Shown in pieces: positions 17,195-27,728 of a DNA stretch of 64,000 nucleotides. A program made the position numbers and the translations under genes. Each line of letters opens with the position of its first letter. Position 1 is the first letter of the stretch. This DNA is from DASQPR01 sp963797605 (GTDB lineage Bacteria; Actinomycetota; Actinomycetes; Mycobacteriales; Micromonosporaceae). Location: assembly GCA_963797605.1 (NCBI GenBank), contig CAWCPX010000006.1, positions 1 through 64,000 on the forward strand. Reading direction: 5' to 3'. The notes under the pieces are model-generated. The model was not told the DNA's origin. It made no database searches and saw only the letters and a program-made list of their open reading frames with translations.

Positions 17195-19046
17195 GTGTCG
17201 CCTGAATCAGCAACGCCGAGTAACCGTCAGATGCACAACCTGTGGCGAATGCGTATCTATCTCAGGCCCTATGTCCGGCACATGGTGTGGATGCTCATCG
17301 CGGCCGCTGGGGCGACCGCGGCGAGCATCGTCGTCCCGCTCGTTGTTCAGGGCGTTGTCGATGGTCCGGTCCGGCACAACCAGCCTGGCGGCCTCCTAGC
17401 TCTCGGCGGGCTCGCGCTACTGCTCGGTCTGCTCGAGGCGGTCATGATCTTCATTCGGCGGTGGACGCAAAGCCAATCCGCACTCGGCATGGAGGCGACC
17501 CAGCGCAACGACCTGTACGCCCATCTACAACGGCTGCCGGTCGCGTTCCACGATCAGTGGCAGTCGGGTCAACTGCTCTCCCGAGTCACCACCGACCTCG
17601 CCGTGATCCGCCGGTTCATGTCGTTCGGCCTGATCTTCCTGATCGTCAACATCGGCACCTACATCACCGTCATCGCGTTGCTGTTCCATCTCTACTGGCC
17701 GCTGGCCGACGGTCGTCGTCGTGTGTTCGGTCCCGCTGTTCTTCTTCAGCCGGCGAGTTCACGAAGCAGTACTTCACGGCCTCCCGGCTCATGCAGGACC
17801 AGCAGGGCGACCTCGCCACCCTCGCCGAGGAGGCCGCCCAGGGTCTCCGCACGGTCAAGGCGTTCGGCCGGCGCCGGCAGATGTCGACGCAGTTCGAGGC
17901 CGGAGCGCGACTCGTCCACGACACCGCGGTCGGCAAGGCCCGTCTGCTCGCCAGCACCTGGGCCCGATTCGACCTCGTCCCCAACGTCACCCTGGCCATC
18001 GTGCTGGTCGGCGGGGCGTACGCGGTCGCGAGCGGCGGCATGACGATCGGCGGTCTCGTCGCGTTCGTGTCGCTGGAGCTGATGTTGATCTGGCCGATCG
18101 ACGCGCTCGGCTGGATCATCGCGAACCTGCAGGAGTCGATGACGGCCGCCGACCGCATCTACGAAGTGCTCGACAGCGACGTGGAAATCCTCGACCGCCC
18201 GGGCGCCATCACCCTCGACCGAGGCGGCGTCCAGGGCGGCGTGCGATTCGAGGGCGTCACGTTCGCGTTCCCCGACGCCGACGGCGCCGGTGCTGCGGGG
18301 CATCGACCTCGACATCCGGCCCGGCGAGACGGTCGCCCTCGTCGGCGCCACCGGCAGCGGCAAGTCGGCTCTGATCGCACTGGTACCCCGGCTTTACGAC
18401 GTCACCGTCCGGCCGCATCACCCTCGACGGCCACGACATCCGCGACCTCAAGCTCGACAACCTGCGCGACCTGATCGGCGTGGCGTTCGAGGAGCCGACG
18501 CTCTTCTCGATGTCGGTGCGCGAAAACCTCACCCTCGGCCGGCCCGACGCGACCGACGACGAGGTCACCGAGGCGCTCGAAATCGCGCAGGCCGACTTCG
18601 TCTACGAGCTGCCGTGGGGTCTGGAGACCCGGGTCGGCGAGCAGGGCCTGTCCCTCTCGGGCGGTCAGCGACAACGGCTCGCGCTGGCTCGGGCGGTGCT
18701 CGGGCGCCCGCAGGTGCTGGTGCTCGACGACCCGCTGTCGGCGCTCGACGTACACACCGAGGCGCTGGTCGAGGAGGCGCTTGCCCGGGTGCTTTCCGGG
18801 AGCACCGCACTCATCGTCGTGCACCGGCCGTCGACGGTCGCGCTCGCCGACCGGGTCGCCCTGCTCGAAAACGGCGTCATCACGCACATCGGCACCCACT
18901 CCGAACTTCTGGCGACCGTGCCGGCCTACCGCGCCGTGCTCTCCGCGGAAGCCGAGCGCGACACGCCCCCAGACCCCGGCGACGAGCCATCCGACGTCGT
19001 CAGCGACACCCACTTCGAGTCACGGGACAGCGTCAATGTCAACTGA
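17195..19046 (+). CDS. ABC exporter half-transporter 1 (frameshifted)
   Basis: Type IV (MsbA/LmrA-like) exporter with fused membrane and ATPase domains, about 615 residues. The membrane part reads RPYVRHMVWMLIAAAGATAA, VPLVVQGVVDGPV and RRWTQSQSALGMEATQRNDL. The ATPase has Walker A VGATGSGKSAL, signature LSLSGGQRQRLALAR and Walker B VLVLDDPLSALD, with an H-loop in IVVHRPSTV. Walker B has Asp where the catalytic Glu is usual (LDDP), so this site may hydrolyse poorly, as in asymmetric heterodimers. The frame changes near 17705, 17750, 18285 and 18408; all four fit one extra base each. It overlaps the next half-transporter by 11 nt. Confidence 0.87.
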
Positions 19047-20944
19047 TCAGCAGACCGCGCCCATCGACGACTCCATCGCCCCCGACCAGCCGATCACCCC
19101 CGACCCGGGCTTCCACACCTGGCGGGGCATCGCGCCCGAGGACAACGCCGACCGCACCGAAGCCGAGGCTCCGGGGGCGAAGGCGGTGCTGCGGCTCCGG
19201 GCCAACAGCCGCGCGCTGCTCGGCTCCCTGCTGCCCCGCACAAGCGCAGCATCGTCACCCTGCTCGCGTTGCTGCTGCTGCAGGCCGCAGCCGACATGGC
19301 CGGCCCGTACCTGGTCATGCTCGGGATCGACTCCGGCATCCAGCCGCTGTCAGGACCACGACAGTCGCATCATGATCGGCATCTCGGTCGCGTTCGCCGT
19401 GTCGATCGTCGTGTCGTACGTCGGCAAGCGCGGGTTCCTGACGCTGTCCGGCCGGATCGGCCAGGCCGTGCTGCTTCGAACTGCGGCAACGAGTGTTCGA
19501 CCACTTCCAGCGGCTGTCGATCGGCTTCCACGAGCGGTACACGTCGGGTCGCGTGGTCTCCCGGCTGACCTCCGACATGGACTCGATCTCGGAACTCGTC
19601 GACGGCGGCATCGAGGACCTGGTGCTGTCCGCGCTCTCGGTGGTCTCCGTCGCCGCGATCCTGCTGGTCCTCGACGTGCAGCTGGCCCTGGTGACGCTGA
19701 TGTCGTTCCCGTTCCTGATCTGGCTCTCGCGGTGGTTCCAGCAGGCGTCGGCCAAGGCCTACCGACGCACCCGAGAGACGGTCGCGCTGGTCATCGTGCA
19801 GTTCGTCGAGTCGATGGGCGGCATGCGCGCGGTGCAGACGTTCCGTCGCGAGCGCCGCAACCAGGAGATCTTCGAGGGCGTCAACGGCGACTACCGGCGC
19901 GCGAACACGAGTGCATTCCAGCTCATCGCCCGGTTCTCGCCACTGATCAAGGTCATCGGCAACGTGACGATCGCCGTGGTCCTCACCTACGGCGGCTACC
20001 GGGTGCTCCACGGCACGACATGCAGATCGGCGTGCTCGCCGCGTTCCTGCTCTACCTGCGCCGGTTCTTCGAGCCGATGCAGGAACTCAGCATGTTCTAC
20101 AACACCCTCCAGTCGGCGAGCGCGGCGCTGGAGAAGCTCGCGGGCGTGCTCGCCGAGGAGCCGGCCGTGCCGGAACCCGCCGAGCCGACGGCACTCAACA
20201 GCGAGCGTCGGTGAGATCGTCTTCGATCAGACGACGTTCGCGTACCGTCCGGATCGCCCCGTCCTTCCCGACCTTGACCTGTCGCATTCCGGCCGGTCAG
20301 ACGTTGGCGCTCGTCGGTGCGACCGGAGCCGGCAAGTCGACGATCGCGAAACTGGTCGCGCGGTTCTACGATCCGACCGGCGGCGCCGTCCGCCTCGACG
20401 GCATTGACCTGCGCGAGCTGTCCGACGAAGACCTGCGGCAGCGCCGTGGTGATGGTCGCCCAGGAGAACTTCCTCTTCTCCGGCACGATCGCCGACAACA
20501 TCCGGTTCGGGCGCCCGGACGCGACCGACGAGGAGGTCCACGCCGCGGCCCGGGCAATCGGCGCCGACGGGTTCATCGAGGCGCTTCCCGACGGCTACGA
20601 CACCGACGTACGCAAGCGCGGCGGCCGGCTCTCGGCCGGTCAGCGGCAACTGGTCGCGTTCGCGCGCGCGTTCCTCGCCGACCCCGCCGTGCTGATCCTC
20701 GACGAGGCGACATCGTCCCTGGACATCCCGTCCGAGCGACTCGTGCAGCGCGCGCTGCGCACGATCCTGAGGTCGCGGACCGCGATCGTCATCGCCCACC
20801 GGCTGTCCACAGTGGAGATCGCCGACCGCGTGCTGGTGCTCGATCGACGGCCGCATCGTCGAGGACGGCACGCCGGGCGAACTCATCAGCACCGGCGGCC
20901 GCTACGCCAACCTGCACCAGCAGTGGGAAGACAGCCTGGTCTAA
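19036..20944 (+). CDS. ABC exporter half-transporter 2 (heavily frameshifted)
   Basis: Partner of the preceding gene, about 630 residues: a cytoplasmic N-terminus of about 60 residues, six helices, then an ATPase with Walker A GATGAGKSTIAKLVARFYDP, signature GGRLSAGQRQLVAFARAF, Walker B AVLILDEATSSLD with the catalytic Glu, and IAHRLSTVE. Since subunit 1 has a degenerate Walker B and this one a full site, the pair looks like a heterodimeric exporter with one working ATP site. The substrate is unknown. Shifts occur near 19240, 19350, 19482, 20020, 20212, 20288, 20440 and 20850; all conserved motifs survive on joining the frames. Confidence 0.85.
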
Positions 20945-21018
20945 CCGACGCAGGCTGACCAGAGCGCCCGCCCAACGTCGGCTCGCCGAAGTGCCCCGGG
21001 CCCACCCAGACACCGCCC

Positions 21019-21079
21019 GACGTAGACCCCGACTGATGTAGACCCCGACTGACGTAGACCCGGCCCGACGTCTACGTCA
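21019..21079 (+). terminator. repeat-rich hairpin after the ABC exporter
   Basis: TGACGTAGAC (21050-21059) and GTCTACGTCA (21070-21079) form a perfect 10-bp stem with a 10-nt loop. Two more near-copies of the left arm lie just upstream (around 21019 and 21034, period about 16 nt), so three competing 5' arms face one 3' arm. Probably the operon terminator; it has no U-tract. Confidence 0.45.
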
Positions 21080-21117
21080 GCCGATTTGGACGCGGACTGA
21101 CCTAGAAGGCTGCTGAC

Positions 21118-21977
21118 TCAGAAGTCGAAACCGCCACCGCTGTCGAAACCGCCACCGTCGAAGCCACCACCATCAAACCCACCACCGTCGAAACCGCCAC
21201 CACCGTCGTCGCCGCCGGAATCGCCACCGCCCTGGTCGTAGCTACCTTGGTCGTAGCTGCCCTGATCGTTGGCGGCGGGGTCACCGTATTGGCCCTGGTC
21301 GCCGGAGTTCTGATCGGACCCGTCGTTCTGCTGGCCCTGGTCATAACCCTGGTCATAGCCCTGGTTCTCACCGGCCTGGTATCCCTGGTCATAACCTTGG
21401 TCGTAACCGCCGTAGCCGTAGCCGTAGTCACCGAAGCCCGGCGCCAGCAACGCATCGAAGATCAACACGCTGCCGATGCCCCAGGCGCCAGCGGTGAGGG
21501 CGGTCTTCCACCACGGTTCCGAATACCACCCCGAGGGCACCGGGCGCCCCGAGACCGTGCCGCCCGGGTAGTAGTAGGGCGTGCTGTTGCCCGGCTGCGG
21601 CGACGCCGCGTAGTCGCGACCGCCGGCCTGCACCACACGCGCTTCCCGGATCGCACCGGCCGCGCGCTGGCTCTCCAGCGGGGGCAACGGCGGTCCGGGG
21701 TCGAAGCCCAAGCGAAATGCGAGCCGCCCGCACGTAGGCCAGGCCCTCGAGCGCCGTCTCCCGGGCCAACTGGTATTGATTCACCGACGTCGCACCGCTC
21801 CAGCTGCGATCCGGCAGCGTTGTAGCGCTCGCTGGCGTCGATCAGCGCCTGCTTCGTCGCGAGTTCTTCGCCGGCTGGCAGGTTCGCGACCTGGCCGCCC
21901 AATCGCTCGTACCACCGCTGGGCTTCTTCGCGTGCGTCCGCGAGTTCCCGTTCGGCCCGCCTGCGCGACCACCACAT
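21118..21977 (-). CDS. phage-shock-like coiled coil / Gly-rich tail protein of unknown function (frameshifted)
   Basis: About 285 residues in three parts. The N-terminus MWWSRRRAERELADAREEAQ continues to about residue 100 as a charged helical, probably coiled-coil region (RYNAAGSQLERC, VNQYQLARETALEGLAYVRA). The middle has SPQPGNSTPYYYPGGTVSGR, PSGWYSEPWWKTALTAGAWG and a short hydrophobic segment (about 20 residues). The tail is low complexity: YDQGYDQG repeats, then FDGGG repeats to the end. Proteins of this layout are known in actinomycetes without a defined role; I do not recognise a function. The reading shifts near 21785 and 21712. The hydrophobic segment suggests membrane attachment. 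Confidence 0.65.
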
Positions 21978-22066
21978 GATGTCGATCTCCCCACCTCCTG
22001 AGTCTGCGACCCAATTGACGGTACCTGCCGCAGTAAACTGTCGTACCGCTCAGTCATGATCCGGGT

Positions 22067-23310
22067 ATGCAGTTTGTGATGCTGTTCGTCGGTCTCGTCA
22101 TCGGTGTCGCACTCGGTGGCTCGCCGCCCGCGCTCGATCCGCCGCCCGCATCGCCGATCTCGACGCGACGCTGCGCGCTGCCCGAGAGGGCGAGGAGCGG
22201 CTTGCCGGGTCGCTGCGAGCGCTCGCTCAAGACGCCGCCCGAGATCAGCAGGTCGCGCTCGGTCATCTGATCGCGCCGCTGCAGGAGGCCCTCCGGCATT
22301 ACGAGCTGCGGGTCGTCGAACTGGAACACGACCGCGTGGATGCCTATGCCGAGCTGCGCACCGAGGTCCGCACGATGTCGGGCGTCTCCTGCGAACTGCG
22401 CACCGAGACCAGCCAGTTGGTCGCGGCATTGCGCGCGCCGCAGGTCCGCGGTCGGTGGGGCGAGCACCAACTACGCCGCATCGTCGAGGCGGCCGGCATG
22501 CTCGAACACTGCGATTTCACCGAACAGACGACCGCGCAAACAGACGACGGCGACGATCCGACCCGATTTGGTGGTACGTCTTTCCGGCGGCCGGCACGTC
22601 GTGGTTGACGCGAAGGCTCCGTTCGAGGCTTACCTGACGGCGATGGAGACCCGTGACGACCGGGCTCGCAAGGAATACCTGACGAGTCACGCCCGAGCCG
22701 TCCGGTCGCATGTAGACGCTTTCGGCGCGAAGGCGTACTGGGAGGGTTTTCCATCGACACCGGAGTTCGTGGTGCTGTTCATGCCGGCCGACCCGTTCCT
22801 CGACGCGGCGCTGCAGTACGATCCGACGCTGCTGGAGTACGCGTTCAGCCGTGACGTGGTGCTCGCGACGCCGGCGACGCTGGTGGCGTTGTTGCGCACG
22901 ATCGCGTACACGTGGCGGCAGGAGGCTCTTGCTGAAAACGCGCTGGCCGTGCACGCGCTCGGCCGCGAACTCTACGGCCGGCTGTCCACGATGGGTGGCT
23001 ACCTGTCGAAACTCGGTGCCTCGCTGGGCGGCGCGGTCACGGCCTACAACAGGGCGGTCGGCTCGCTGGAGTCACGGGTGCTGGTCAGCGCGCGCAAGCT
23101 CGCCGAATGGGTGTGTCGGCCGAGGTGCTCGTGGAGCCGCCGCAGATCGAAGGTCGCGCCGAGGCAGCTGCAGTCGCCGAATTCGATCCGGTGTCGATCG
23201 AGCCCGCCCCACCCGCGATCGGCGATGACGGCCCGCCGCACGCTGAGCACTCCGATCTGGGGATAGGCGCTCATTATGAGACACATAACCTGCGACGCTC
23301 GGTGAGATGA
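22067..23310 (+). CDS. rmuC: DNA recombination protein RmuC (frameshifted)
   Basis: Nuclease-fold protein that limits recombination at inverted repeats; about 414 residues. An N-terminal membrane helix (MQFVMLFVGLVIGVALG) is followed by a coiled coil (IADLDATLRAAREGEERLAG) and the RmuC core with GRWGEHQLRRIVEAAGMLEH, RPDLVVRLSGGRHVVVDAKA and EFVVLFMPADPFLDAALQYD. The D...DAK residues match the nuclease-like core. Shifts near 22117 (one base seems lost in a GGTGG run), 22553 and 23107 separate the parts. Divergent from the Gly-rich gene and convergent with ispH. Confidence 0.88.
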
Positions 23311-23328
23311 TCCCGCGAGGCTCGTGCG

Positions 23329-24341
23329 TCAGGCTTGATCCGTGGTGGCCGATGCGGCCAACGCGGCCGCTTCGACCGATCGCGCTGCGGCCTGGGCCTT
23401 CATGTCTCGGCGCAACTCCTGCGGCAGCGCGAAGACCAGCTTCTCCTCGCCGTGGTCACCTCGGCGACGTCGCCGAACCCTGCCCGGCGAGCCGGTCCAG
23501 CACCTCCATCACCAGGTCGTCGGGCACGCTCGCGCCGGACGTGACACCGACCGTGGTCGCGCCGTCGAGCCAGGCGTCGTCGATCTCGCGCGCATAGTCG
23601 ACCAGGTAGGCCGCGCGGGCGCCGGCGTCGAGCGCCACCTCGCGCAGACGCACCGAGTTGGACGAGTTCGTCGAGCCGACCACGATCACCACGTCGCATT
23701 CCGGTGCGATCTCCTTGACCACGTGCTGCCGGTTGGAGGTGGCGTAGCAGATGTCGTCGCTGGGGGGCGACTGCAGCAGCGGCAGGCGCTGCTTGAGCCG
23801 GGCCACGGTCTCCATCGTCTCGTCGACCGACAGCGTGGTCTGCGACAGCCAGACGACCTTGGCCGGGTCGCGGACGGTCACGCTGTCGACGCTGTCCGGG
23901 CCCGTCGACGAGCTGGATGTTCGCGGGCGCCTCGCCGGCCGTGCCGATGACCTCTTCGTGGCCCTCGTGGCCGATCAGCAGGATGTCGTAGTCCTCGCTG
24001 GCGAACCGGCGCGCCTCGTGGTGCACCTTCGTCACCAGCGGGCAGGTGGCGTCGATCGCCCGCAGGCCCCGATCCGAGCCTGGTCGTAGACCTCCGGCGC
24101 GACGCCGTGTGCGGAGAAGACCACGGTGGCGCCCTCGGGCACCTCCTCGTTCTCCTCGACGAAGATCGCGCCCTGCGCTTCGAGCGTCGCCACCACGTGC
24201 TTGTTGTGCACGATCTGCTTGCGCACGTAGATCGGGGCGCCGTAGAGCTTGAGCGCCTCTTCGACGGTCTGCACAGCCCGATCGACGCCGGCGCAGTAGC
24301 CGCGCGGCTTGGCCAGCAGGACACGCTTCGCAGTGGAGGTC
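23329..24341 (-). CDS. ispH: 4-hydroxy-3-methylbut-2-enyl diphosphate reductase (frameshifted)
   Basis: [4Fe-4S] enzyme making IPP and DMAPP, the last step of the MEP isoprenoid pathway; cytoplasmic. The N-terminus MTSTAKRVLLAKPRGYCAGV carries the first cluster cysteine; others appear in DATCP-like context, in the segment before LVTKVHHEARRF, and in APECDVVIVVGSTNSSNSVR with the SxN substrate motif. TSGASVPDDLVMEVLDRL is the conserved C-terminal region. Shifts lie near 24065, 23895 and 23445; the restored C-terminus ends ASATTDQA* at 23329. xseA is divergent with a 69-nt shared promoter region. Confidence 0.92.
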
Positions 24342-24410
24342 ATGTGCCCCATGGTACGGCCGACGCCAGGATCATCCATCGTGTCGGTGGACGCCCGTAA
24401 AGTGGCGGGC

Positions 24411-25736
24411 GTGACGGAGACCGATTCGACCCCAGCCTCGACCGCCGAGGTGCCGTGGCCGGTTCGCGTCGTCAGCCAGAAGATCGGCGCCTGGATCGCG
24501 AAGCTGGGCTGGATCTGGATCGACGGTCAGGTCGCGCAGATCACCCGTCGCCCCGGGTCATCTGTCGTATTTATTACACTTCGTGATCCTTCGGCCGATC
24601 TGAGCCTCAGCGTCACCGCCCACCGCGACGTGCTCGACACCGGCGCCCCCAATCTGGCCGACGGTGCCCGCATCGTGGTGCACGCGAAACCCGAGTTCTA
24701 CGCCGGTCGCGGCACGCTGTCGCTGCGCGCCGACGAGGTCCGCCAGGTCGGTCTCGGCGAGCTGCTGGCCCGGCTCGAACAGCTGAAGAAGCTGCTGGCC
24801 GCCGAGGGGCTGTTCGATCCGAGGCGCAAGCGCCGGCTGCCGTTCCTGCCGACCCGCGTCGGTCTGATCACCGGGCGGGCCAGCGCTGCCGAGCGCGATG
24901 TGTTGACCAATGCGCGCCGGCGCTGGCCGGCGGTCGAGTTCCGGGTGATCAACGTCGCGGTCCAGGGCACGTCCGCGGTGCCGCAGATCATCGACGCGAT
25001 GGCCGAGCTCGACCGTGATCCGGCGATCGACGTGATCGTGCTGGCCCGGGGCGGCGGCTCGACCGAAGATCTGCTGCCGTTCTCCGACGAGGCACTGTGC
25101 CGAGCCGTGTTCGCCTGCACGACGCCGGTCGTCAGCGCCATCGGGCACGAAACCGACGCGCCGCTGGTCGACTACGTCGCCGACGTGCGGGCTTCGACGC
25201 CGACCGACGCCGCGAAGCGCATCGTGCCCGACCTCGCCGACGAACTCCGGCTCATCTCGCAGGCTCGGCAGCGGCTGCGGCGCGGCGTCTCGCACTTCAT
25301 CGACCGGGAGTCAGCAGCGCATCGAGTCGCATGCGCAGCCGGCCGGTGCTGGCAGCCCCGATGTGATCGTCGATCAGCGGGCCGCCGACATCGACGGGTT
25401 GCGGGTGCGGTCCGGCCGCGTGCTCGAACACCGGCTCGACCGAGCCGATGCCGACGTGTCCCACACGGTCGCCCGCCTGCGCGCGCTGTCACCCGCCGCC
25501 ACGCTGCAGCGCGGATACGCGATCGTGCAGCGAGCCGACGACGGCGCGATCGTTCGTGACCCCAGCGCGGTCGAGGCCGGTGACCCGGTGCGGCTGCGGG
25601 TTGCCGGTGGCGACATCGCTGCGACCGTCACGGCCGGCGACGCCCAGACACCCGCGCCCGACGCCGAGAGACAGAAGAGTCGCGCGAAGACGACGCCGGC
25701 CGAGAAGACGGAACCCAGAAGGTGGCCACATCATGA
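24411..25736 (+). CDS. xseA: exodeoxyribonuclease VII large subunit (frameshifted)
   Basis: Large subunit of exonuclease VII, which degrades single-stranded DNA; about 440 residues. The OB-fold domain has VRVVSQKIGAWIAKLG and WIDGQVAQI; the catalytic part has VGLITGRASAAERDVLTNA, the D-x-x-x-x-ARGGGS motif in DVIVLARGGGSTEDLLPFSD and IGHETDAPLVDYVADVRAST. A coiled-coil C-terminus with LQRGYAIV follows. One extra base near 25310 and one lost base near 25665 change the frame; the end TQKVATS* then overlaps the xseB ATG (ATGA). The start is GTG at 24411. Confidence 0.92.
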
Positions 25737-25951
25737 CCGAGACCGCTCCCCAACTGTCCTACGAGCAGGCCCGCGCCGAGTTGGCCAGCGTCGTAGAACG
25801 CCTCGAGGCCGGTGGCACCACGCTCGAAGACTCGCTGGCGCTGTGGGAGCGGGGCGAGCAGCTCGCCGACATCTGCCAACGATGGCTCGACGGCGCCAGG
25901 GCCCGGCTAACCGAGGCCCGCGAGCGCCGCAACGCCGACGGCAACGCGTAG
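25733..25951 (+). CDS. xseB: exodeoxyribonuclease VII small subunit
   Basis: 72-residue helical subunit that assembles on XseA. It reads LSYEQARAELASVVERLEAG and LEDSLALWERGEQLADICQR, the classical XseB pattern. The ATG overlaps the xseA stop by 4 nt (ATGA), which implies coupled translation. Intact. Confidence 0.95.
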   Translation: MTETAPQLSYEQARAELASVVERLEAGGTTLEDSLALWERGEQLADICQRWLDGARARLTEARERRNADGNA

Positions 25952-26008
25952 CGGAGACCAGCGCGGCACGGGAGGCGCCGCCCATGGCTAGGGAGCCGGC
26001 CGACCAAA

Positions 26009-26548
26009 CTAACGAAGCGACCCGGCCAGCGAGTCCAACTCCGCGTCGCTGGCCTGTCCGACGATGATCACCGTCCGGCCGGCGTCGGTGTTGACCAGGG
26101 CATGCCCAACGGCACCCCACGTACGGCCGTCAATCGTCACGCTGCGCCCGACGGCACCCACGTTGCCCAGTTCAGCGGAGATCAACGCATCAGCCGGCTT
26201 GTCGCTCTCGATGAGCTGGATCCCGGCCCCGTCCGGCGCGATGTAGCCGACCCGGAGCGTCGACGGGGTGCCGGTTGCGTACTGCGAGCTGATCGGCTTC
26301 CAGCCATTCGAGAGGCCGTGCGGCTCCAGGACGGTGAAGTGCGCCGAGGCGCGGGCGTCCGAGAACGTACCGCTGGGATCGATCTTGATCGCGTTACTTC
26401 CGCCGAAGAAGTAGACGTAGACACCGAACAGGATCAGCAGCGGAATGAGGAGGACCAGAACCGCCTTCGCCATGTCCATCGGGGTGCGTGCCAGCCTCAC
26501 GGCGGCGGAGTTGCCCGATGGGGCGGCGGGATGCTGGGTTACGGTCAC
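26009..26548 (-). CDS. DUF4245-type membrane-anchored protein
   Basis: A 179-residue protein with a short cytoplasmic N-terminus, one membrane helix (AKAVLVLLIPLLILFGVYVY) and an extracytoplasmic domain containing VGYIAPDGAGIQLIESDKPA and RTWGAVGHALVNTDAGRTVI. This layout and the position divergent from glpX match the DUF4245 proteins of actinobacteria, whose role is unknown. The start is GTG at 26548 (VTVTQHPAAPSG); an upstream start is possible. Intact. Confidence 0.78.
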   Translation of the reverse strand: MTVTQHPAAPSGNSAAVRLARTPMDMAKAVLVLLIPLLILFGVYVYFFGGSNAIKIDPSGTFSDARASAHFTVLEPHGLSNGWKPISSQYATGTPSTLRVGYIAPDGAGIQLIESDKPADALISAELGNVGAVGRSVTIDGRTWGAVGHALVNTDAGRTVIIVGQASDAELDSLAGSLR

Positions 26549-26699
26549 CCAGCCATCTTCGCCGATACCGCTCGGCGCGCCCACCGCAGGGGCCGAAGTG
26601 ACTTGCGTCTCGTGATCTCGCAGACCACGACCGCCGTCCACATGACAGGATTCTCGTGTACGCCAGTGCCATGAGTTCGCCGCAACGAGGAGGCGCCCC

Positions 26700-27728
26700 A
26701 TGACCGACGACCGAGTGCGCCACCCGCAGAATCTTGACCGCAACCTGGCGCTCGACCTGGTCCGGGTGACCGAGGCCGCGGCCATGGCCGCCGGGCGCTG
26801 GGTCGGCCGCGGCGACAAGGAGGGCGGCGACGGGGCCGCCGTTGACGCGATGCGACGGTTGATCAACTCGATCCCGATGCGCGGCGTCGTCGTCATCGGT
26901 GAGGGCGAGAAAGACAACGCGCCGATGCTCTACAACGGCGAACTGGTCGGAGACGGCACCGGTCCCGAGGTCGACGTCGCGGTCGACCCGGTCGACGGCA
27001 CCACCCTGATGAGCAAGGGCATGCCCAACGCGCTAGCGGTGCTGGCCGTCGCCGAGCGTGGGGCGATGTTCGATCCGAGCGCCGTCTTCTATATGGAAAA
27101 ACTCGTCGTCGGGCCCGACTGTGCCGACGTCATCGACATCGAGGCCGGCACGGTGGAAAACCTGCGGCGCATCGCGAAGGTGAAGAAGACCAGCGTCTCC
27201 GACGTCACGGTCTGCATCCTCGATCGTCCCCGGCACGAACGCCTCATCGAAGAGGTGCGCGACGCCGGCGCACGCATCCGGTTCATCAGTGACGGCGACA
27301 TTGCGGGTGCGATCAGCGCGGCCCGCGACGGCTACGACACCGACGTCTTGATGGGCATCGGCGGCACCCCGGAAGGCATCACCGCCGCGTGTGCGTTGAA
27401 ATGCACGGGCGGCGCGATGCAGGCGAAACTCTGGCCACGTGACGACGCGGAGCGGGAGAAGGCGCTCGCCGCCGGCCACGATCTCGACCGGGTGCTCCAC
27501 ACGAACGACCTCGTCAAAGGCGACAACGCGTTCTTCGTCGCCACCGGGGTCACGACCGGCGATCTGCTGCGAGGCGTCCGCTACCGGTCGGGCACCGCGT
27601 TCACCCAGTCCATCGTCATGCGCTCGAAGAGTGGCACGATTCGTGTCATCGACTCCTACCACAAGCTCGAGAAGATCAACCTCTACTCGGTCGTCGACTT
27701 CGACGGAAAGCCGCTGACCGCTCCGTGA
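26700..27728 (+). CDS. glpX: fructose-1,6-bisphosphatase class II
   Basis: Gluconeogenic phosphatase turning fructose-1,6-bisphosphate into fructose-6-phosphate; 342 residues. The metal-site motifs VVVIGEGEKDNAPMLYNGE and VDVAVDPVDGTTLMSKGMPN are intact, as are the later VLMGIGGTPEGITAACALKC and SYHKLEKINLYSVVDF. A good ribosome site (AGGAGG) stands before ATG. The gene overlaps the downstream transporter gene by 4 nt (GTGA). It works in the same pathway as pckG at 36 kb. Confidence 0.96.
   Translation: MTDDRVRHPQNLDRNLALDLVRVTEAAAMAAGRWVGRGDKEGGDGAAVDAMRRLINSIPMRGVVVIGEGEKDNAPMLYNGELVGDGTGPEVDVAVDPVDGTTLMSKGMPNALAVLAVAERGAMFDPSAVFYMEKLVVGPDCADVIDIEAGTVENLRRIAKVKKTSVSDVTVCILDRPRHERLIEEVRDAGARIRFISDGDIAGAISAARDGYDTDVLMGIGGTPEGITAACALKCTGGAMQAKLWPRDDAEREKALAAGHDLDRVLHTNDLVKGDNAFFVATGVTTGDLLRGVRYRSGTAFTQSIVMRSKSGTIRVIDSYHKLEKINLYSVVDFDGKPLTAP

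Noticed and set aside
21247..21825. A hydrophobic frame opposite the Gly-rich tail that looks like a membrane protein.
   Set aside because: The Val/Leu/Ala runs are only the complement of Asp/Gln/Gly repeats on the other strand.
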